Shown: piece by piece, positions 1 through 9,824 of the stretch
Layout of the letters: each line of letters opens with the position of its first letter
Position numbering within the stretch: the stretch's first letter is position 1
DNA from: JAEUMW01 sp963734295
GTDB lineage: Bacteria > Pseudomonadota > Gammaproteobacteria > Burkholderiales > JAEUMW01
NCBI GenBank assembly: GCA_963734295.1
Contig: CAVTGS010000023.1
Coordinates: 1 to 64,000 of the forward strand
Length of the DNA stretch: 64,000 nucleotides
Reading direction: 5' to 3'
Program-made: the position numbers and the translations under genes
The notes under the pieces: model-generated
The model's input: the letters and a program-made list of their open reading frames with translations, nothing else
Database searches by the model: none
Told to the model about the DNA's origin: nothing

Positions 1-989
1 AGGGGCTGGGCGTCTGGGGCGCGCTCCTGCTCGAGTATGCGGGGCCCCGCAACGACCTGATCCGAACGGCGCTGGCGGTCGGCGTCGCCTTGGCTTCCCT
101 CGGAACGATCGTCGCACTCTTCGTGCGCCGCTGGCGTTGGCGCGCCATCGGCGCTTACGCTCTGCTGTGCTCGGCCCTTCTGGTCCTGTGGTCGAGCATC
201 GAGCCGACCAACCAACGCGACTGGCAGCCGGAGGTGGCGGTCCTGCCCTACGCCACCATGTCGGGCGATTTTGTGACCGTCCACAACATTCGCAACTTCG
301 ACTATCGGAGCGAGAACGACTTCACTCCCGCCTATTACGACAAGCGCTTCGACTTACGGGAACTGCAATCGGTGGACATCGTGTCGTCCTACTGGACGGG
401 CCCGGCCATTGCCCATGTTTTCCTGAGTTTCGGCTTTGCCGGCGACGACTATCTGGCCGTTTCGATCGAGGTACGCAAGCCGAAAGGGGAAGGCTATTCG
501 ACGCTCAAGGGCTTCTTCCGGCAGTACGAGCTCTTCTATGTGGTAGCGGACGAACGCGATGTCATCGGGCTGCGCACCAACTACCGCGACGATCCGCCCG
601 AGGACGTCTACGTCTATCGGACCAGGAGCTCGAGCGAGGCCAGGCGGCGACTGTTTCTGGAGTACATGCATAGGATCAACGCGTTGCAGACGCAGCCCGA
701 GTTCTACAACACGCTGACGACCAACTGCACCACCAACATTTGGACGAACAGCCACGTCAACCCGGAGCGCGTGCCGTTGACCTGGAAGATTCTCGCGAGC
801 GGTTACGTGCCGGAGTATCTCTACGAGCAAGGGCGGCTGGAGACCATGGGTCTTTCGTTACCCGAACTGCAGCGCCGCGCCCATGTCAACGCACGGGCGA
901 AGGCAGCAGATTCGGCGACGGACTTCTCGCGGCGCATTCGCGTCTGGAGCGAAGTGGGGCCAGGCGCCGCGCCCCCGAACCGCCCGTGA
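1..989 (+). CDS. DUF4105 (Lnb N-terminal periplasmic domain) protein, 5' truncated
   Basis: The frame is open to the left edge of the window, so the N-terminus is missing; TTG at 90 is only the first in-window start codon. The visible part begins with two hydrophobic membrane segments (ending in VALFVRRWRWR and LLCSALLVLW). A soluble domain of about 220 residues follows, containing VTVHNIRNFDYR, SYWTGPAIAHVFLSFGF and KGFFRQYELFYVVADERD. These are hallmarks of the DUF4105 / Lnb periplasmic family, whose members are membrane-anchored with a periplasmic papain-like fold. A Cys in TTNCTTN fits the proposed thiol-hydrolase active site of the family. Substrate is unknown. It converges on the SDR gene downstream. 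The family call is firm, the activity is not. Confidence 0.85.
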   Translation, partial: GLGVWGALLLEYAGPRNDLIRTALAVGVALASLGTIVALFVRRWRWRAIGAYALLCSALLVLWSSIEPTNQRDWQPEVAVLPYATMSGDFVTVHNIRNFDYRSENDFTPAYYDKRFDLRELQSVDIVSSYWTGPAIAHVFLSFGFAGDDYLAVSIEVRKPKGEGYSTLKGFFRQYELFYVVADERDVIGLRTNYRDDPPEDVYVYRTRSSSEARRRLFLEYMHRINALQTQPEFYNTLTTNCTTNIWTNSHVNPERVPLTWKILASGYVPEYLYEQGRLETMGLSLPELQRRAHVNARAKAADSATDFSRRIRVWSEVGPGAAPPNRP

Positions 990-1044
990 AAGCGCGCTCG
1001 CAAGCAACGACGTGCCAGACGGCTCGGGCTCTCAATGCACCACG

Positions 1045-1794
1045 TCACTGCGCGGTGAAGCCGCCGTCTACCGCGATGGTCTGCCCGGTCAGGAAGCGCG
1101 CCTTGTCACTGGCGAGAAAGACGATGGTCTGCGCGATCTCTTCGGGCGTGCCGGCGCGCTTGGCGGGAATCATCGAAAGCAATCCGGCCTTGGCCTCTTC
1201 GCTGCCGCCGGTGAAGCATTCGAACAATTCCGTGACCACCGGGCCCGGCGCGACCTCATTCACGCGCACGCCAGCAGCCGCCCCTTCGAGCGCGGCGGTT
1301 TTCGTCAGACCTTCCACCGCATGCTTGCTCGCGACATAGACCGCTGCCCCGGGAAAGCCCACCTGCCCGGCGATCGAAGACAGGTTGATGATCGAGCCGC
1401 TGCCTTGGGCGAGCATCGCCCGCATCTCGTGCTTGAGCGATAGCAGCATGCCCAACACGTTGGTCTCGAAGATGGCGGTGTAGTTGTCCGTGCTCTGGTC
1501 GATGAGGGGGCCGGTCTGGCCTTCGGTGCCGGCATTGTTGACCGCCACGTCCAGCCGGCCGAAACGCTCGACGGTCTGTCCGATCAAGCCGCGCACCTCG
1601 GCCTCGAAGCGCACGTCGGCGCGAACAAATTCGGCCTGAGCGCCGAGACCGCGCAGTTCGGCGGCGAGCGCTTGGCCGGCTTCGTCACGGCGGCCGGAAA
1701 CGACGACGCGGGCGCCTTCCCGGGCGAAAGCCAGCGCAGTGGCGCGGCCGATGCCGGCAAGTGCGCCGGTGATGAGAACAACAGGGGTGCTCAT
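1045..1794 (-). CDS. SDR family oxidoreductase
   Basis: A 249-residue classical short-chain dehydrogenase/reductase. The Rossmann cofactor loop is near the start as TGALAGIGRA, the structural NNAG motif is at about residue 90, and the catalytic Ser is in LSSIAG with YVASK as the Tyr-x-x-x-Lys pair near 155-159. The C-terminal FLTGQTIAVDGGFTAQ is typical. VVVSGRRDE after the second strand suggests NADP(H) preference. The ATG at 1794 has a GGAG about ten bases upstream. The gene stands alone and converges on the DUF4105 gene; the substrate cannot be told from sequence. Confidence 0.9.
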   Translation of the reverse strand: MSTPVVLITGALAGIGRATALAFAREGARVVVSGRRDEAGQALAAELRGLGAQAEFVRADVRFEAEVRGLIGQTVERFGRLDVAVNNAGTEGQTGPLIDQSTDNYTAIFETNVLGMLLSLKHEMRAMLAQGSGSIINLSSIAGQVGFPGAAVYVASKHAVEGLTKTAALEGAAAGVRVNEVAPGPVVTELFECFTGGSEEAKAGLLSMIPAKRAGTPEEIAQTIVFLASDKARFLTGQTIAVDGGFTAQ

Positions 1795-1957
1795 GTCAGG
1801 GGGCTCCGCGTGTTGAACCTCTCGCGTTGAGCGTCTCGAACCGCATCGTTCAGATGCCGCCCAGGCGCCCTGCTTTCTCAGGATACATCTTCAAGCTAGC
1901 CGGAACCGGGTCTCGGGTTAACAACATTCCGAGCCAGTCCAGGATTCCGCGGGAGGC

Positions 1958-3217
1958 TCAGCCGCTCTCGGCATTTTCGTCACCGCGAGCTGGCGCCTCG
2001 TGTTCGGGCGCGCTCTTGTCCAGCCCCTCGATTGATCTCGCATAGCCCGCGATCCCGGGTACGGCGCTGAAGCCGTGGGCGAGGATACTCAACAGCACCG
2101 TTGCCATGACCGCGAGCCGCACGGTCGATTCCCCCGGCAGGTCCAGTTCGCTCTCGAGATAGACCAGGCCCAGCACGATGGACGCAAGACCCCGCGGCCC
2201 GAACCAGCCTATGAAGAGCACGGTCGACCGGCTGAGCCCGGTGCCCCTCAGCGCGATTGCCACCGGCATCATGCGGATCACCGTCAGGCTCAGCACGCCG
2301 TAAAGCACGACGGCAAAGCTGAATTGCGTCCAGACCCGGGCGACGAGCAACCCGAAAAGGAAGAAGACGAAGAAGTCGAAGAGCTGTCCCCACTCCTCGG
2401 CAAGCTCGACGCTGTGCTTGCCGACCTCGCGGAAGCCGACCTGCGTCGCCAGGCCGGCAACGAATACCGCGATGAACATGCTCGCGCCGCTCGCTTCCGA
2501 AGCCAGCACACAGGCAAGGGGCAGCGCCACGACGCCCAGTTGCGTGAGCGGCTCCGCCATCCACCCTTTGCGGCGCGCCACCCCGAGCAGCCAGCCGCCC
2601 CCGAGGCCGACGCCGAGCCCGATGGCGGTTCCATAGCCGAGCTGCTCGATGAGGAATCGGACAAGCACGCCGCTGCCTAGGATGTTTTCTTCCTCGGCCA
2701 CCGCCAGAGCGATGAAGAACATCAGAAACGGGACTGCGAGTCCGTCGTTCAGGCCAGCCTCCACGTTCAGCGCCTGACGAATTCGTTGTGGTACGCGCGG
2801 GCTCGACACGATCACCTGCCCGAGACCGGCATCGGTCGGGGCGAGAATGGCGGCGAGGATGCCCGCTTCCCACCAGGAGAGGTTACCGAGAACCACCATG
2901 GCGCACAGCGCTCCGAGCGCAATCGTCAGCAGCATGCCCGTGCTGAGCAGGCGAATGGGCAGATTGGCCTGGCCAGTCAGCATCCGCAGCGCGATGCGCG
3001 ACGCGTCAGTGAAGAGCGTCATTACCAGGCCCAGTTCTGCAACCAGCATGAAGCCCTTGCGGTCGAGCCCCAACTCACTCAATGCCTCGGGCGAAAACGC
3101 CATGAGGGCGCCGGCGGCGGTGAACAGGATGGGGGCGGTGAGGATCGTCTGCTCCAGCCGTCGAGAGACCAGGCTGTAGAGAAAGACGAGGCCGATGAAC
3201 GCGGCGATCAGCACCAT
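1958..3217 (-). CDS. Cation:proton antiporter (CPA1-like, NhaP type)
   Basis: A 419-residue inner-membrane protein of about a dozen hydrophobic segments, starting MVLIAAFIGLVFLYSLVSRR. The pattern ILAPTDAGLGQVIVSSPRVP followed by ALNVEAGLNDGLAVP matches the core of NhaP-type Na+(K+)/H+ antiporters. There the TDA and the N-D pair (GLNDG) lie in the ion-translocation site. WFGPRGLASIVLGL matches the later conserved Arg-containing helix. The short hydrophilic C-terminus has no TrkA or CNMP domain. AAGGGAA lies eight to ten bases upstream of the ATG. Ion specificity is not readable. Confidence 0.88.
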   Translation of the reverse strand: MVLIAAFIGLVFLYSLVSRRLEQTILTAPILFTAAGALMAFSPEALSELGLDRKGFMLVAELGLVMTLFTDASRIALRMLTGQANLPIRLLSTGMLLTIALGALCAMVVLGNLSWWEAGILAAILAPTDAGLGQVIVSSPRVPQRIRQALNVEAGLNDGLAVPFLMFFIALAVAEEENILGSGVLVRFLIEQLGYGTAIGLGVGLGGGWLLGVARRKGWMAEPLTQLGVVALPLACVLASEASGASMFIAVFVAGLATQVGFREVGKHSVELAEEWGQLFDFFVFFLFGLLVARVWTQFSFAVVLYGVLSLTVIRMMPVAIALRGTGLSRSTVLFIGWFGPRGLASIVLGLVYLESELDLPGESTVRLAVMATVLLSILAHGFSAVPGIAGYARSIEGLDKSAPEHEAPARGDENAESG

Positions 3218-3585
3218 GAGGCGAATTCCCTTGCCATGAAGTGTGAGCCTGCTCGCACATCAGACGTCCGGCAAGGACTACCTCGCTCAGGTCGACGCCA
3301 GGGCAATATGTTCCCCGACCGACGCGCTTCTTGCCGGCTTCGGCAAACCGCCAGCAAAGGGTTCAGGGGTGTCTGCGACGGATTGGATGAACGAAGCCGA
3401 CAAGCTCGCGCCGCAGCCTGTCGCGGGCGGCGCGCGATACCTGGTTTGTCGGGCCGGCCGTCCCAGATCGCCGCGGCACCGAAGACGGCCGAATTGTCGG
3501 GCGAATGGGGAGAACCGTCGTCTGCATCCGTTTGTCCTGCTTCGACAGGTCTATGAAGGCACGCGACCGGCGTCGTGGATGATCC
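3218..3585. other. Intergenic stretch without a supported gene
   Basis: About 370 bases between the antiporter start and the end of the small lipoprotein gene. Open frames here on both strands are arginine/proline-rich, carry no recognisable motif and have no convincing ribosome site. It must hold the antiporter promoter, but no confident -35/-10 pair was seen. Confidence 0.5.
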
Positions 3586-3984
3586 TCACTGCCACGGTCC
3601 CCATGGACCCCAGCCCGAGGAGTCTCCGTAGAGATCCTGTGCCATCGCAGCGTCGGCCTCGTCCGTGGCGATGGCCGTTCGCATCGCCATTTGCCAATAT
3701 CGGCCGTATGCCTGCTCGCTGCCCGCGTAGATGCATTTGCAATACTTCGCATCGGCGTAGAGGTAGCGGACGGAACCGTCGCCATAGGGCACCTTGGTGA
3801 ACTTTCGCTGCGCAAGCGCCTCTGCCTTTTTCATCCGCTCTGGCGTGTTCGCGAGCTTCATCTGAAAGCCCGCCGCCGCCAGCATGCGTTCCTCTTCCAT
3901 GGCGTTCGTTTCCTGAATCGCCGCGCAACCTCCCGCGGCAAGTAGTCCCGCCGTTGATAGCAGCCCAATGATTCTCGAACGCAA
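3586..3984 (-). CDS. Small conserved lipoprotein of unknown function
   Basis: The start is placed at the TTG with first base 3984, because GGGAGG lies seven bases upstream and the protein then opens with a lipoprotein signal: basic RSR, hydrophobic IIGLLSTAGLL and lipobox LAAGGC. The in-frame ATG at 4038 would add 18 charged residues before the signal. The mature part (about 110 residues) contains MLAAAGFQMKLANTPERM, then RYLYADAKYCKCIYAGSEQAYGRY with a Cys-x-Cys pair. This pattern recurs in small proteobacterial lipoproteins of unknown role. It probably sits in the outer membrane facing the periplasm. No partner gene is evident. Confidence 0.7.
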   Translation of the reverse strand: MRSRIIGLLSTAGLLAAGGCAAIQETNAMEEERMLAAAGFQMKLANTPERMKKAEALAQRKFTKVPYGDGSVRYLYADAKYCKCIYAGSEQAYGRYWQMAMRTAIATDEADAAMAQDLYGDSSGWGPWGPWQ

Positions 3985-4249
3985 CTCGATACCTCCCTGT
4001 CTCGCAGATTCCTCCAGTGACGCGATTGTATCGATCACGGCAGCCGGGTGCTACCAACGAAACCGCGAACGTGGATGACGCGCCGACATCGCGCGCGACG
4101 CCAAAGAACCAACGAAACCCGGCAACGCGACGCCGCGGCGGGACCGCAGACTGAAACGTAAATTAAGGGGCCGCTTGTTCTGCGTTCAGAGCGCAACGTA
4201 GAATTCGGTGCTCGCTCTCTCCCCTCTGCAACTCACCTCTCGATTCTTC

Positions 4250-4708
4250 ATGACAACCACCATGATTCGAGGCCCTTCGGCAAGCCTCGCTCTCATTCTC
4301 AGCCTTCTGCTCACCGGGTGTGCCGGCATGGGCGGCTCGCAGCAATCTGCCCCGATCGAGATTCGCAGCGGCAAGATCGAGCAGATCACCCCGGTGAAGC
4401 TCGAGGGCGATCACCAGCTCGGCTTGGGGGCCCTTCTGGGCGGTGGCACCGGCGCGGCGATCGGGAGCCTGATTGGTGCGGGGACCGGCAAAGACGTGGC
4501 GATCGCGGTCGGTGCGATCGGCGGCGCGTTTGCGGGACAGTACGTGCAGAACAAATACGAACCGAAGAAGGAAGGACAGCAGATCGTGGTGCGCCTGAAC
4601 AGCGGTGTGCTGGTGGTCGTCACGCAGCCGGTCGGGCCTTACCTGCAGGTCGGACAGTCTGTTTACATCGAGGGCCAGGGCCAGAGCGCGCGCGTGGTTC
4701 CGAAGTGA
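4250..4708 (+). CDS. Glycine-zipper 2TM outer-membrane lipoprotein (SlyB-like)
   Basis: A protein of about 152 residues. The ATG at 4250 was chosen because it gives a lipoprotein signal ending LILSLLLTGC; a second ATG at 4262 is possible, and an upstream start at 4208 would spoil the signal. After the lipobox comes a short spacer and then a glycine zipper, LGLGALLGGGTGAAIGSLIG, continuing to about residue 105. A basic soluble tail follows (QIVVRLNSGVLVVVTQPVG, QSVYIEGQGQSARV). This matches the glycine-zipper 2TM family (SlyB, Pcp), lipoproteins linked to outer-membrane integrity and stress. It is monocistronic, followed by a GC-rich hairpin. Confidence 0.82.
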   Translation: MTTTMIRGPSASLALILSLLLTGCAGMGGSQQSAPIEIRSGKIEQITPVKLEGDHQLGLGALLGGGTGAAIGSLIGAGTGKDVAIAVGAIGGAFAGQYVQNKYEPKKEGQQIVVRLNSGVLVVVTQPVGPYLQVGQSVYIEGQGQSARVVPK

Positions 4709-4720
4709 GCTGACGCGGCG

Positions 4721-4737
4721 GGGGCGCCAGACGCCCC
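4721..4737 (+). terminator. GC-rich hairpin after the glycine-zipper gene
   Basis: GGGGCG, a five-base loop and CGCCCC form a perfect six-pair stem starting 12 bases after the stop codon. There is no clean T run, so it may act weakly or only as a 3'-end stabiliser. Confidence 0.4.
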
Positions 4738-4769
4738 GCCTCTTTCCCCCCGCCCCGCCTCTTTCCCCC
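4732..4769. repeat. Two tandem copies of a 19-bp C-rich unit
   Basis: CGCCCCGCCTCTTTCCCCC occurs at 4732-4750 and again, without a mismatch, at 4751-4769. A third partial copy runs into an inverted repeat (GCCCCGCCGGGGC). It lies between the convergent glycine-zipper gene and the Trp/Gly-rich protein gene. Confidence 0.85.
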
Positions 4770-4811
4770 CGCCCCGCCGGGGCGGCGATCCATCCTCACC
4801 CGCGAACGCTG

Positions 4812-7252
4812 CTAGGGCTTCCCGCCCCAGCCGGGTCCACGCGGCGGCATCGGCGCTACCTGGTAACCGCCCACGCCAGTCGGTGGTCCGCCGAAGCTGG
4901 GCGCCCTTGCGGGCGCGGCAGGCGCCGGCATTCCCCCATAGCCCCTCGGGACCGCAGCGCCCGGCGCAGGAAACCCCCCCGTGGGTCCGCGTTGAGGGAA
5001 AACGGCCGGCGGCGGCGCGATCGGCTGTCCGCCGCTGCGGAAGCTCTGCCCGGCTCCGGGGGCGATCATGGGCGCGCCAAAGGGGCGCACCGGAGTCGCC
5101 ATCCCCCCGACACGAGGCGCGCTCGTCTGCGGCACCCCCCGGAAAGTCTGCGGCAGCGCGGGCGACGCAACCGCCGGTGTCACCGGCGCGGGCCGCACCA
5201 ACCCTGCACCTGGCACCGTCGGGCTAACGTTCCAGCCAGGTCCCCGGTTACCCCCTGCCTGACCCCAGCCGGGCCCTCTGCCGCCCGCTGGCTGCCCCCA
5301 GCCCGGCCCGTTCGGCGACTCCGGTTGCGGACGACCCGGGGGCGGGAGCGCCACCGGCGGACGCGCGCCTGGCGGTGGGAAACCGCCCGGCGGACGCCCG
5401 CCCGGAGGAAACGCGACGGGCGGACGCAGTAACGGTGGATGGTAAACGGGCGGACGCCATCCGGCCCAACCCGGGCGCGGACCCCAGCCCGACGCCGGGG
5501 GCGGTGGTCCCCAACCCGGACGATGGCTCCAACCCCACGCCGGGGGCGGTGTCCCCAGCCTGGGCGCGGACCCCAGCCCCAGCCCGGGCGCGGACCCCAG
5601 GCCCACACCGGCGGTCGCCACCACCCGCCCCAGGCGGGTCCCCACCAAGGTGAGCAACACCAGGGATTCCAGGTGGGCCAGAAGGTGCCGACGCCGACGC
5701 TCCAGCCGAAACCATAGGTCCAGGGTGTGCCGAACCAGACGTTGCCGATCCAGGGCGAGACGAACGCGCCCGTGCCCTGCACCACGGTTCCCGCCGGTGC
5801 CACGACGGTGCCTAGGTAACCCGGCGTGTAGCCCGTGAACACCTCGTCCGGTGTAGCCCCATAGACCTTGACGTAGGTGACGTAATGCAGCGGCGAGGTC
5901 GCGGGAATGTCGTAGATCACCTGCGGCACCCAGGTGGCGATCTCCCACGGGCCGTCGAGGGCTCGCGCCGTGAACCAGACCCCCCGGTCGACGGCGTACC
6001 AGCTGTCGGCGGCCACACGGATGATCGGGGTAGGCGAGTTGGCCACGTGCAAGAGCGACGTGCCTTCGATCGAGCGCAGCTGCGGTTCGCCGTCGATCGT
6101 CGGCTCGAAGCGGGCCTCGGTGCGCCGGACGGTGGCGGTCTGCGGCACGGAGTTGGCGATCACCGCTTCCCGCGCCTGAGGCGTACCGGGTACGGCCGCG
6201 CGCACGGGCGCGAGCGCGTGCTGGTCGGGAATGAGCGCGATATCGCCGGGGAGCTGATCGGGCGGCGCGAAGCCCCACGGCCCGTTCAGCGTCGGCGCGC
6301 GGAACCAGCGCCCTGAGATCACCGCAAAGTAATGATCGCTGCCGGTGTCGAGGAGGAGCGGCGCCGCCGTGTTCTTGACCCACAGCAACTGGGTGCCCGT
6401 GATCGGCTCGAGCTGCGGCTCGCCGGTCAGCACGATCAACTCGGCGGGGGTGCGTGCTCAAGTAAATGACGGGCGCACCGCTCTTCAGGCTGGGCCGACC
6501 CGCGCCGCCCTCGAGGAGCTCGACCTCGCCGCCGACGCTGCGAACCTTCACTTCGTCCAGCCGGGAGGTGTCTCCCGTCACCGTCTGCCACGGCCCGATC
6601 ACCTCGCGCGCCGTGAGCCAGCCGTCGAAGACATGCAGATAGAAACGGCCGTCGCGGGGATCCTTGAGCAGCAACGTCGGCGTGTTGATCACGCGTTCGA
6701 ACGGGGTGTCGGGCAGCTTGCGCAGCACCGGCTGCCCGTCGATCAGCACGAGCAGCGCGGGCGAATAGCTGACGAAGATGCGCGGCGGATCGTTGCGCAC
6801 CGGCACGCGCCGCTCCACCGCCTGCGCCGGATCGAGCTGCTCGCGCCGCACCAGCCAGGTGCCCGCCGCGCCGCGCTGGAGATCGCGCAGATACGCTTCG
6901 CCGCCGTCCGGCGCGGTGGGGAAATTCACGCGCTCGATGCTGATGCTCTCGAGCTTGACGAGCCCGGTGCCGGCCTCGATCCAGGTGCGCGCGTGTCCTT
7001 GGGCGATGCCGTAGCGCGTTGCGCCATCCGCCGTGACAGCGACTGCCACCCGGAACTTGAGATCGGAGGCGTTCCAGCTCTCGGCCTGCGGCTCGTAGAT
7101 GAGATAGGTGACGTCACCGTTTTTCACTTCGCGCGGCCACGGCTTGAAGTCGGCCGGCAGGACGGCCCCGGCGCGACCTCCAGGGCACTCGCAACCAAGG
7201 GCAGGAGGAACCCGATCACGACCGCAAAGCGAACGACCCAACGAGCAGACAT
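4812..7252 (-). CDS. Envelope protein with repeated surface modules and W/G/P-rich tail (frame-broken)
   Basis: About 810 residues once three frame breaks are bridged (near 7170, 6450 and 5552). The start at 7252 gives a Sec signal (SARWVVRFAVVIGFLLPLVA) ending in ASA. The body contains WPREVKNGDVTYLIYEPQ near the N-terminus. Similar modules then recur around residues 230-400: GRFYLHVFDGWLTA, DHYFAVISGRWFRAP and DSWYAVDRGVWFTAR, each followed by GPW. The last 250 residues are low-complexity, Trp/Gly/Pro-rich repeats ending GPGWGGKP. The family recurs in Burkholderiales as a large periplasmic or surface protein of unknown function. At 5552 the break is a lost C, seen by comparing ggggacaccg with the neighbouring repeat ggggaccaccg, which argues for an assembly error. 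Confidence 0.65.
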
Positions 7253-7521
7253 GCGCCCGACTCCCGAACTCCGCGTTCCAAAATCCGTTAACGTCCAACT
7301 TGGGGCAACGGCTGACCGGCGGAGTTCAGATCGCCCGCAAACCGGTTGTCACGGCACGCTGACGCAGTCCGTCGGACAGGCAAAGGATTCGCAACACTTT
7401 CGGTTGTTCCCGCGCCGGTCAATGAGCGAGAATGGTTATTGGATCCGCATTCGCGTGTAAGCCCTGTAGAAGAGGCACGAGTCCGAGCAGATCCGCGTCC
7501 TTTCGCGCGCAGGAGACCAAG

Positions 7522-9750
7522 ATGGCCGAGCAGCCCGAAACTCCCGAAGGTTCGAATCCGCGTGCCGCCGCGACGGCGAGCGCGCTCCCGATGCCCCGCC
7601 TCGCCTCCCACGCCATGAGCTACTGGGTCGACTCCTGGCAGCGCACGGTGTTGTTCTGGGACATCCTGCGCGAGCGCGGCAACATCTACCTCGAGCACGA
7701 GAAGCAAGGCAAGCCGCCGGTTCTCGTCTTCAACTACGAGATCGTCGCCGATGCGCGCGAGTTCGAGCTGCCCGCCAACTATGCACTCGCGCGGATCACA
7801 CCTCCCGCCGAGCACCCTACCGACCCGGACAAGCGCCCGTTCGTGGTGATCGACCCGCGTGCCGGTCACGGTCCGGGCATCGGTGGCTCGAAGATCGACA
7901 GCGAGATCGGCATCGCGCTGCGTGCCGGTCACCCGTGTTACTTCGTAATGTTCTTCCCGGAACCGGTGCCGGGGCAGACCATCGAGTCGGTCGCGCGGGC
8001 GGAGGCCGCGTTCTTGCGGCGCGTGAACGCGCTGCACTCGAACGCGGAGGGCAAGCCGTTCGTGATCGGCAACTGCCAGGGTGGCTGGGCGCTGATGCTG
8101 ATCGCGGCCGCAGCGCCGGACCTGGTCGGCCCCGTCCTCCTGGCCGGTTCTCCCATCTCCTACTGGGCGGGGGTCGAGGGCCAGAACCCCATGCGCTATT
8201 CGGGCGGACTGATGGGGGGCTCATGGCTCGCATCGCTCGCGGGCGACCTCGGCAACGGCAAGTTCGACGGTGCTCACCTCGTCTCCAACTTCGAGCGCCT
8301 GAATCCCGCCCACACGTACTGGACCAAGCTCTACAATCTGTATGCCCAGGTCGACACCGAGGGTCCGCGGTTCCTCGATTTCGAGCGCTGGTGGGGCGGC
8401 CATTTCCTGCTCAACCGCGAGGAGATGGACTGGATCGTCCAGAACCTCTTCATCGGCAACAAGCTCTCTTCCGGCGAGCTGCGCACCGCCGACGGCGCGA
8501 TGACGATCGACCCGCGCAACATCCGTTCGCCGATCGTGGTGTTCGCGTCGTGGGGCGACAACATCACGCCGCCGCAGCAGGCGCTCAACTGGATTCCGGA
8601 TCTCTACGAGACCGACGAGGAGCTGCTCGCGCACGAACAGGTGATCGTCTACTGCCTGCACGAGAAGGTCGGCCATCTCGGCATCTTCGTCTCCACCAAG
8701 ATCGCGAGCCGCGAGACCTCGGAGCTCATGTCCGCCCTCGATCTCATCGACACGCTGCCGCCGGGCCTGTACGAAGCCATCATCGAGGACACGCGCCCGG
8801 ACACGACGCATCTCGATCTCGTCGAGGGCCGCTACCTGATCCGGTTCGAGCCGCGCCGGATCGCGGATATCCTCGCGCTCGACGACGGCCGCCAGGACGA
8901 ACAGGCGTTTCACGTCGTGAAGCGCGTCGCCGAGATCAATCAGAGCCTGTACGACGTGTTCGTGTCGCCGTGGGTGCAGGCCATGTCGAACGAGGCGACG
9001 GCCGAGCTGCTGCGCCTCGCGAACCCAGACCGCATGCGCCGTTACCTGCTGTCGGATCTGAATCCCGCGATGTGGACGGTCAAGTCGCTGGCACGGTTGG
9101 TTCGCGCCCAGCGCATGCCGGCCGCGCCCGACAATCCGCTCGCGCGGCTCGAGCGCAGGGTGTCGGACCGTGTGTCGCGTACGCTCGACGCCTATCGCGA
9201 CCGCCGCGACGCGTGGTTCGAGAGCGTCTTCAAGCTGATCTACGAGTCGCCGTGGGTGGCCGCCGCGGTGGGGCTCTCCGGTAACGCCGATCCGCACCAC
9301 TCGCCCCGCGCCGCCGCCGCTTTGCGCGAGGAGTTCGCACGCCTGAAAATCGGCGAGATCAGCACGCACTTCGAAGCCGGCACGCCGTTCGACGGGTGGG
9401 TGCGGGTGCTGATCTGGCAGGGCATGGAAGACAAGGTCATCGACGAGCGACCGTTCAACCTGATCCGCCGCCTCGGCAAGGAGCAGCCGCCGGGTCCGCT
9501 CAGAACCCTCTCCGAACTGAAGGAAGCGATCAGGCAGCAGATGTTCGTCCTGCTGCTCGACGAAGAGCGTGCGATCGCCGCGCTGCCCAAGCTCATGCCC
9601 GATCACAAGGACCGAGCGAAGGCGGTTGCGCTCGCGCGCCGGATCGCCTCCGCCAAGGGGCCGCTCTCCGCGAGCCAGGAGGCACGCTTCCAGCACGTCG
9701 AGCAGATCCTCGGCCTGGACGCAACCAAGCGCAAGGCGGCCAACGACTGA
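7522..9750 (+). CDS. DUF3141 alpha/beta hydrolase (PHA synthase-like)
   Basis: A 742-residue protein. The ATG at 7522 has AGGAGA six bases upstream; an in-frame ATG at 7432 adds 30 residues with no ribosome site. The alpha/beta-hydrolase core holds YFVMFFPEPVPGQT and the nucleophile elbow GNCQGGWA (Cys as nucleophile, as in PhaC), then FASWGDNITPP (acid loop) and EKVGHLGIFVS (His). The C-terminal half is helical. DUF3141 proteins are PhaC relatives often encoded beside phosphotransacetylase-type genes, as here. Whether it polymerises or hydrolyses hydroxyacyl-CoA is not known. The coding frame is unbroken over 2.2 kb. Confidence 0.88.
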   Translation: MAEQPETPEGSNPRAAATASALPMPRLASHAMSYWVDSWQRTVLFWDILRERGNIYLEHEKQGKPPVLVFNYEIVADAREFELPANYALARITPPAEHPTDPDKRPFVVIDPRAGHGPGIGGSKIDSEIGIALRAGHPCYFVMFFPEPVPGQTIESVARAEAAFLRRVNALHSNAEGKPFVIGNCQGGWALMLIAAAAPDLVGPVLLAGSPISYWAGVEGQNPMRYSGGLMGGSWLASLAGDLGNGKFDGAHLVSNFERLNPAHTYWTKLYNLYAQVDTEGPRFLDFERWWGGHFLLNREEMDWIVQNLFIGNKLSSGELRTADGAMTIDPRNIRSPIVVFASWGDNITPPQQALNWIPDLYETDEELLAHEQVIVYCLHEKVGHLGIFVSTKIASRETSELMSALDLIDTLPPGLYEAIIEDTRPDTTHLDLVEGRYLIRFEPRRIADILALDDGRQDEQAFHVVKRVAEINQSLYDVFVSPWVQAMSNEATAELLRLANPDRMRRYLLSDLNPAMWTVKSLARLVRAQRMPAAPDNPLARLERRVSDRVSRTLDAYRDRRDAWFESVFKLIYESPWVAAAVGLSGNADPHHSPRAAAALREEFARLKIGEISTHFEAGTPFDGWVRVLIWQGMEDKVIDERPFNLIRRLGKEQPPGPLRTLSELKEAIRQQMFVLLLDEERAIAALPKLMPDHKDRAKAVALARRIASAKGPLSASQEARFQHVEQILGLDATKRKAAND

Positions 9751-9767
9751 CCGCGACCACGGGATAA

Positions 9768-9782
9768 CGGGGCAACGCCCCG
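9768..9782 (+). terminator. Short hairpin after the DUF3141 gene
   Basis: CGGGGC, a three-base loop and GCCCCG form a perfect six-pair stem 17 bases after the stop, followed by GTTT. It is a weak terminator at best; read-through into the MaoC/Pta gene 43 bases on is likely. Confidence 0.35.
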
Positions 9783-9824
9783 GTTTCCGCGCGCCCCGAC
9801 CTTACCTCAACCCCAGTCCACCCC

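Noticed and set aside
8221..9696. A 491-codon minus-strand frame opposite DUF3141
   Set aside because: No recognisable domain, Arg/Glu/Leu shadow composition, while the plus-strand DUF3141 frame carries the family motifs.
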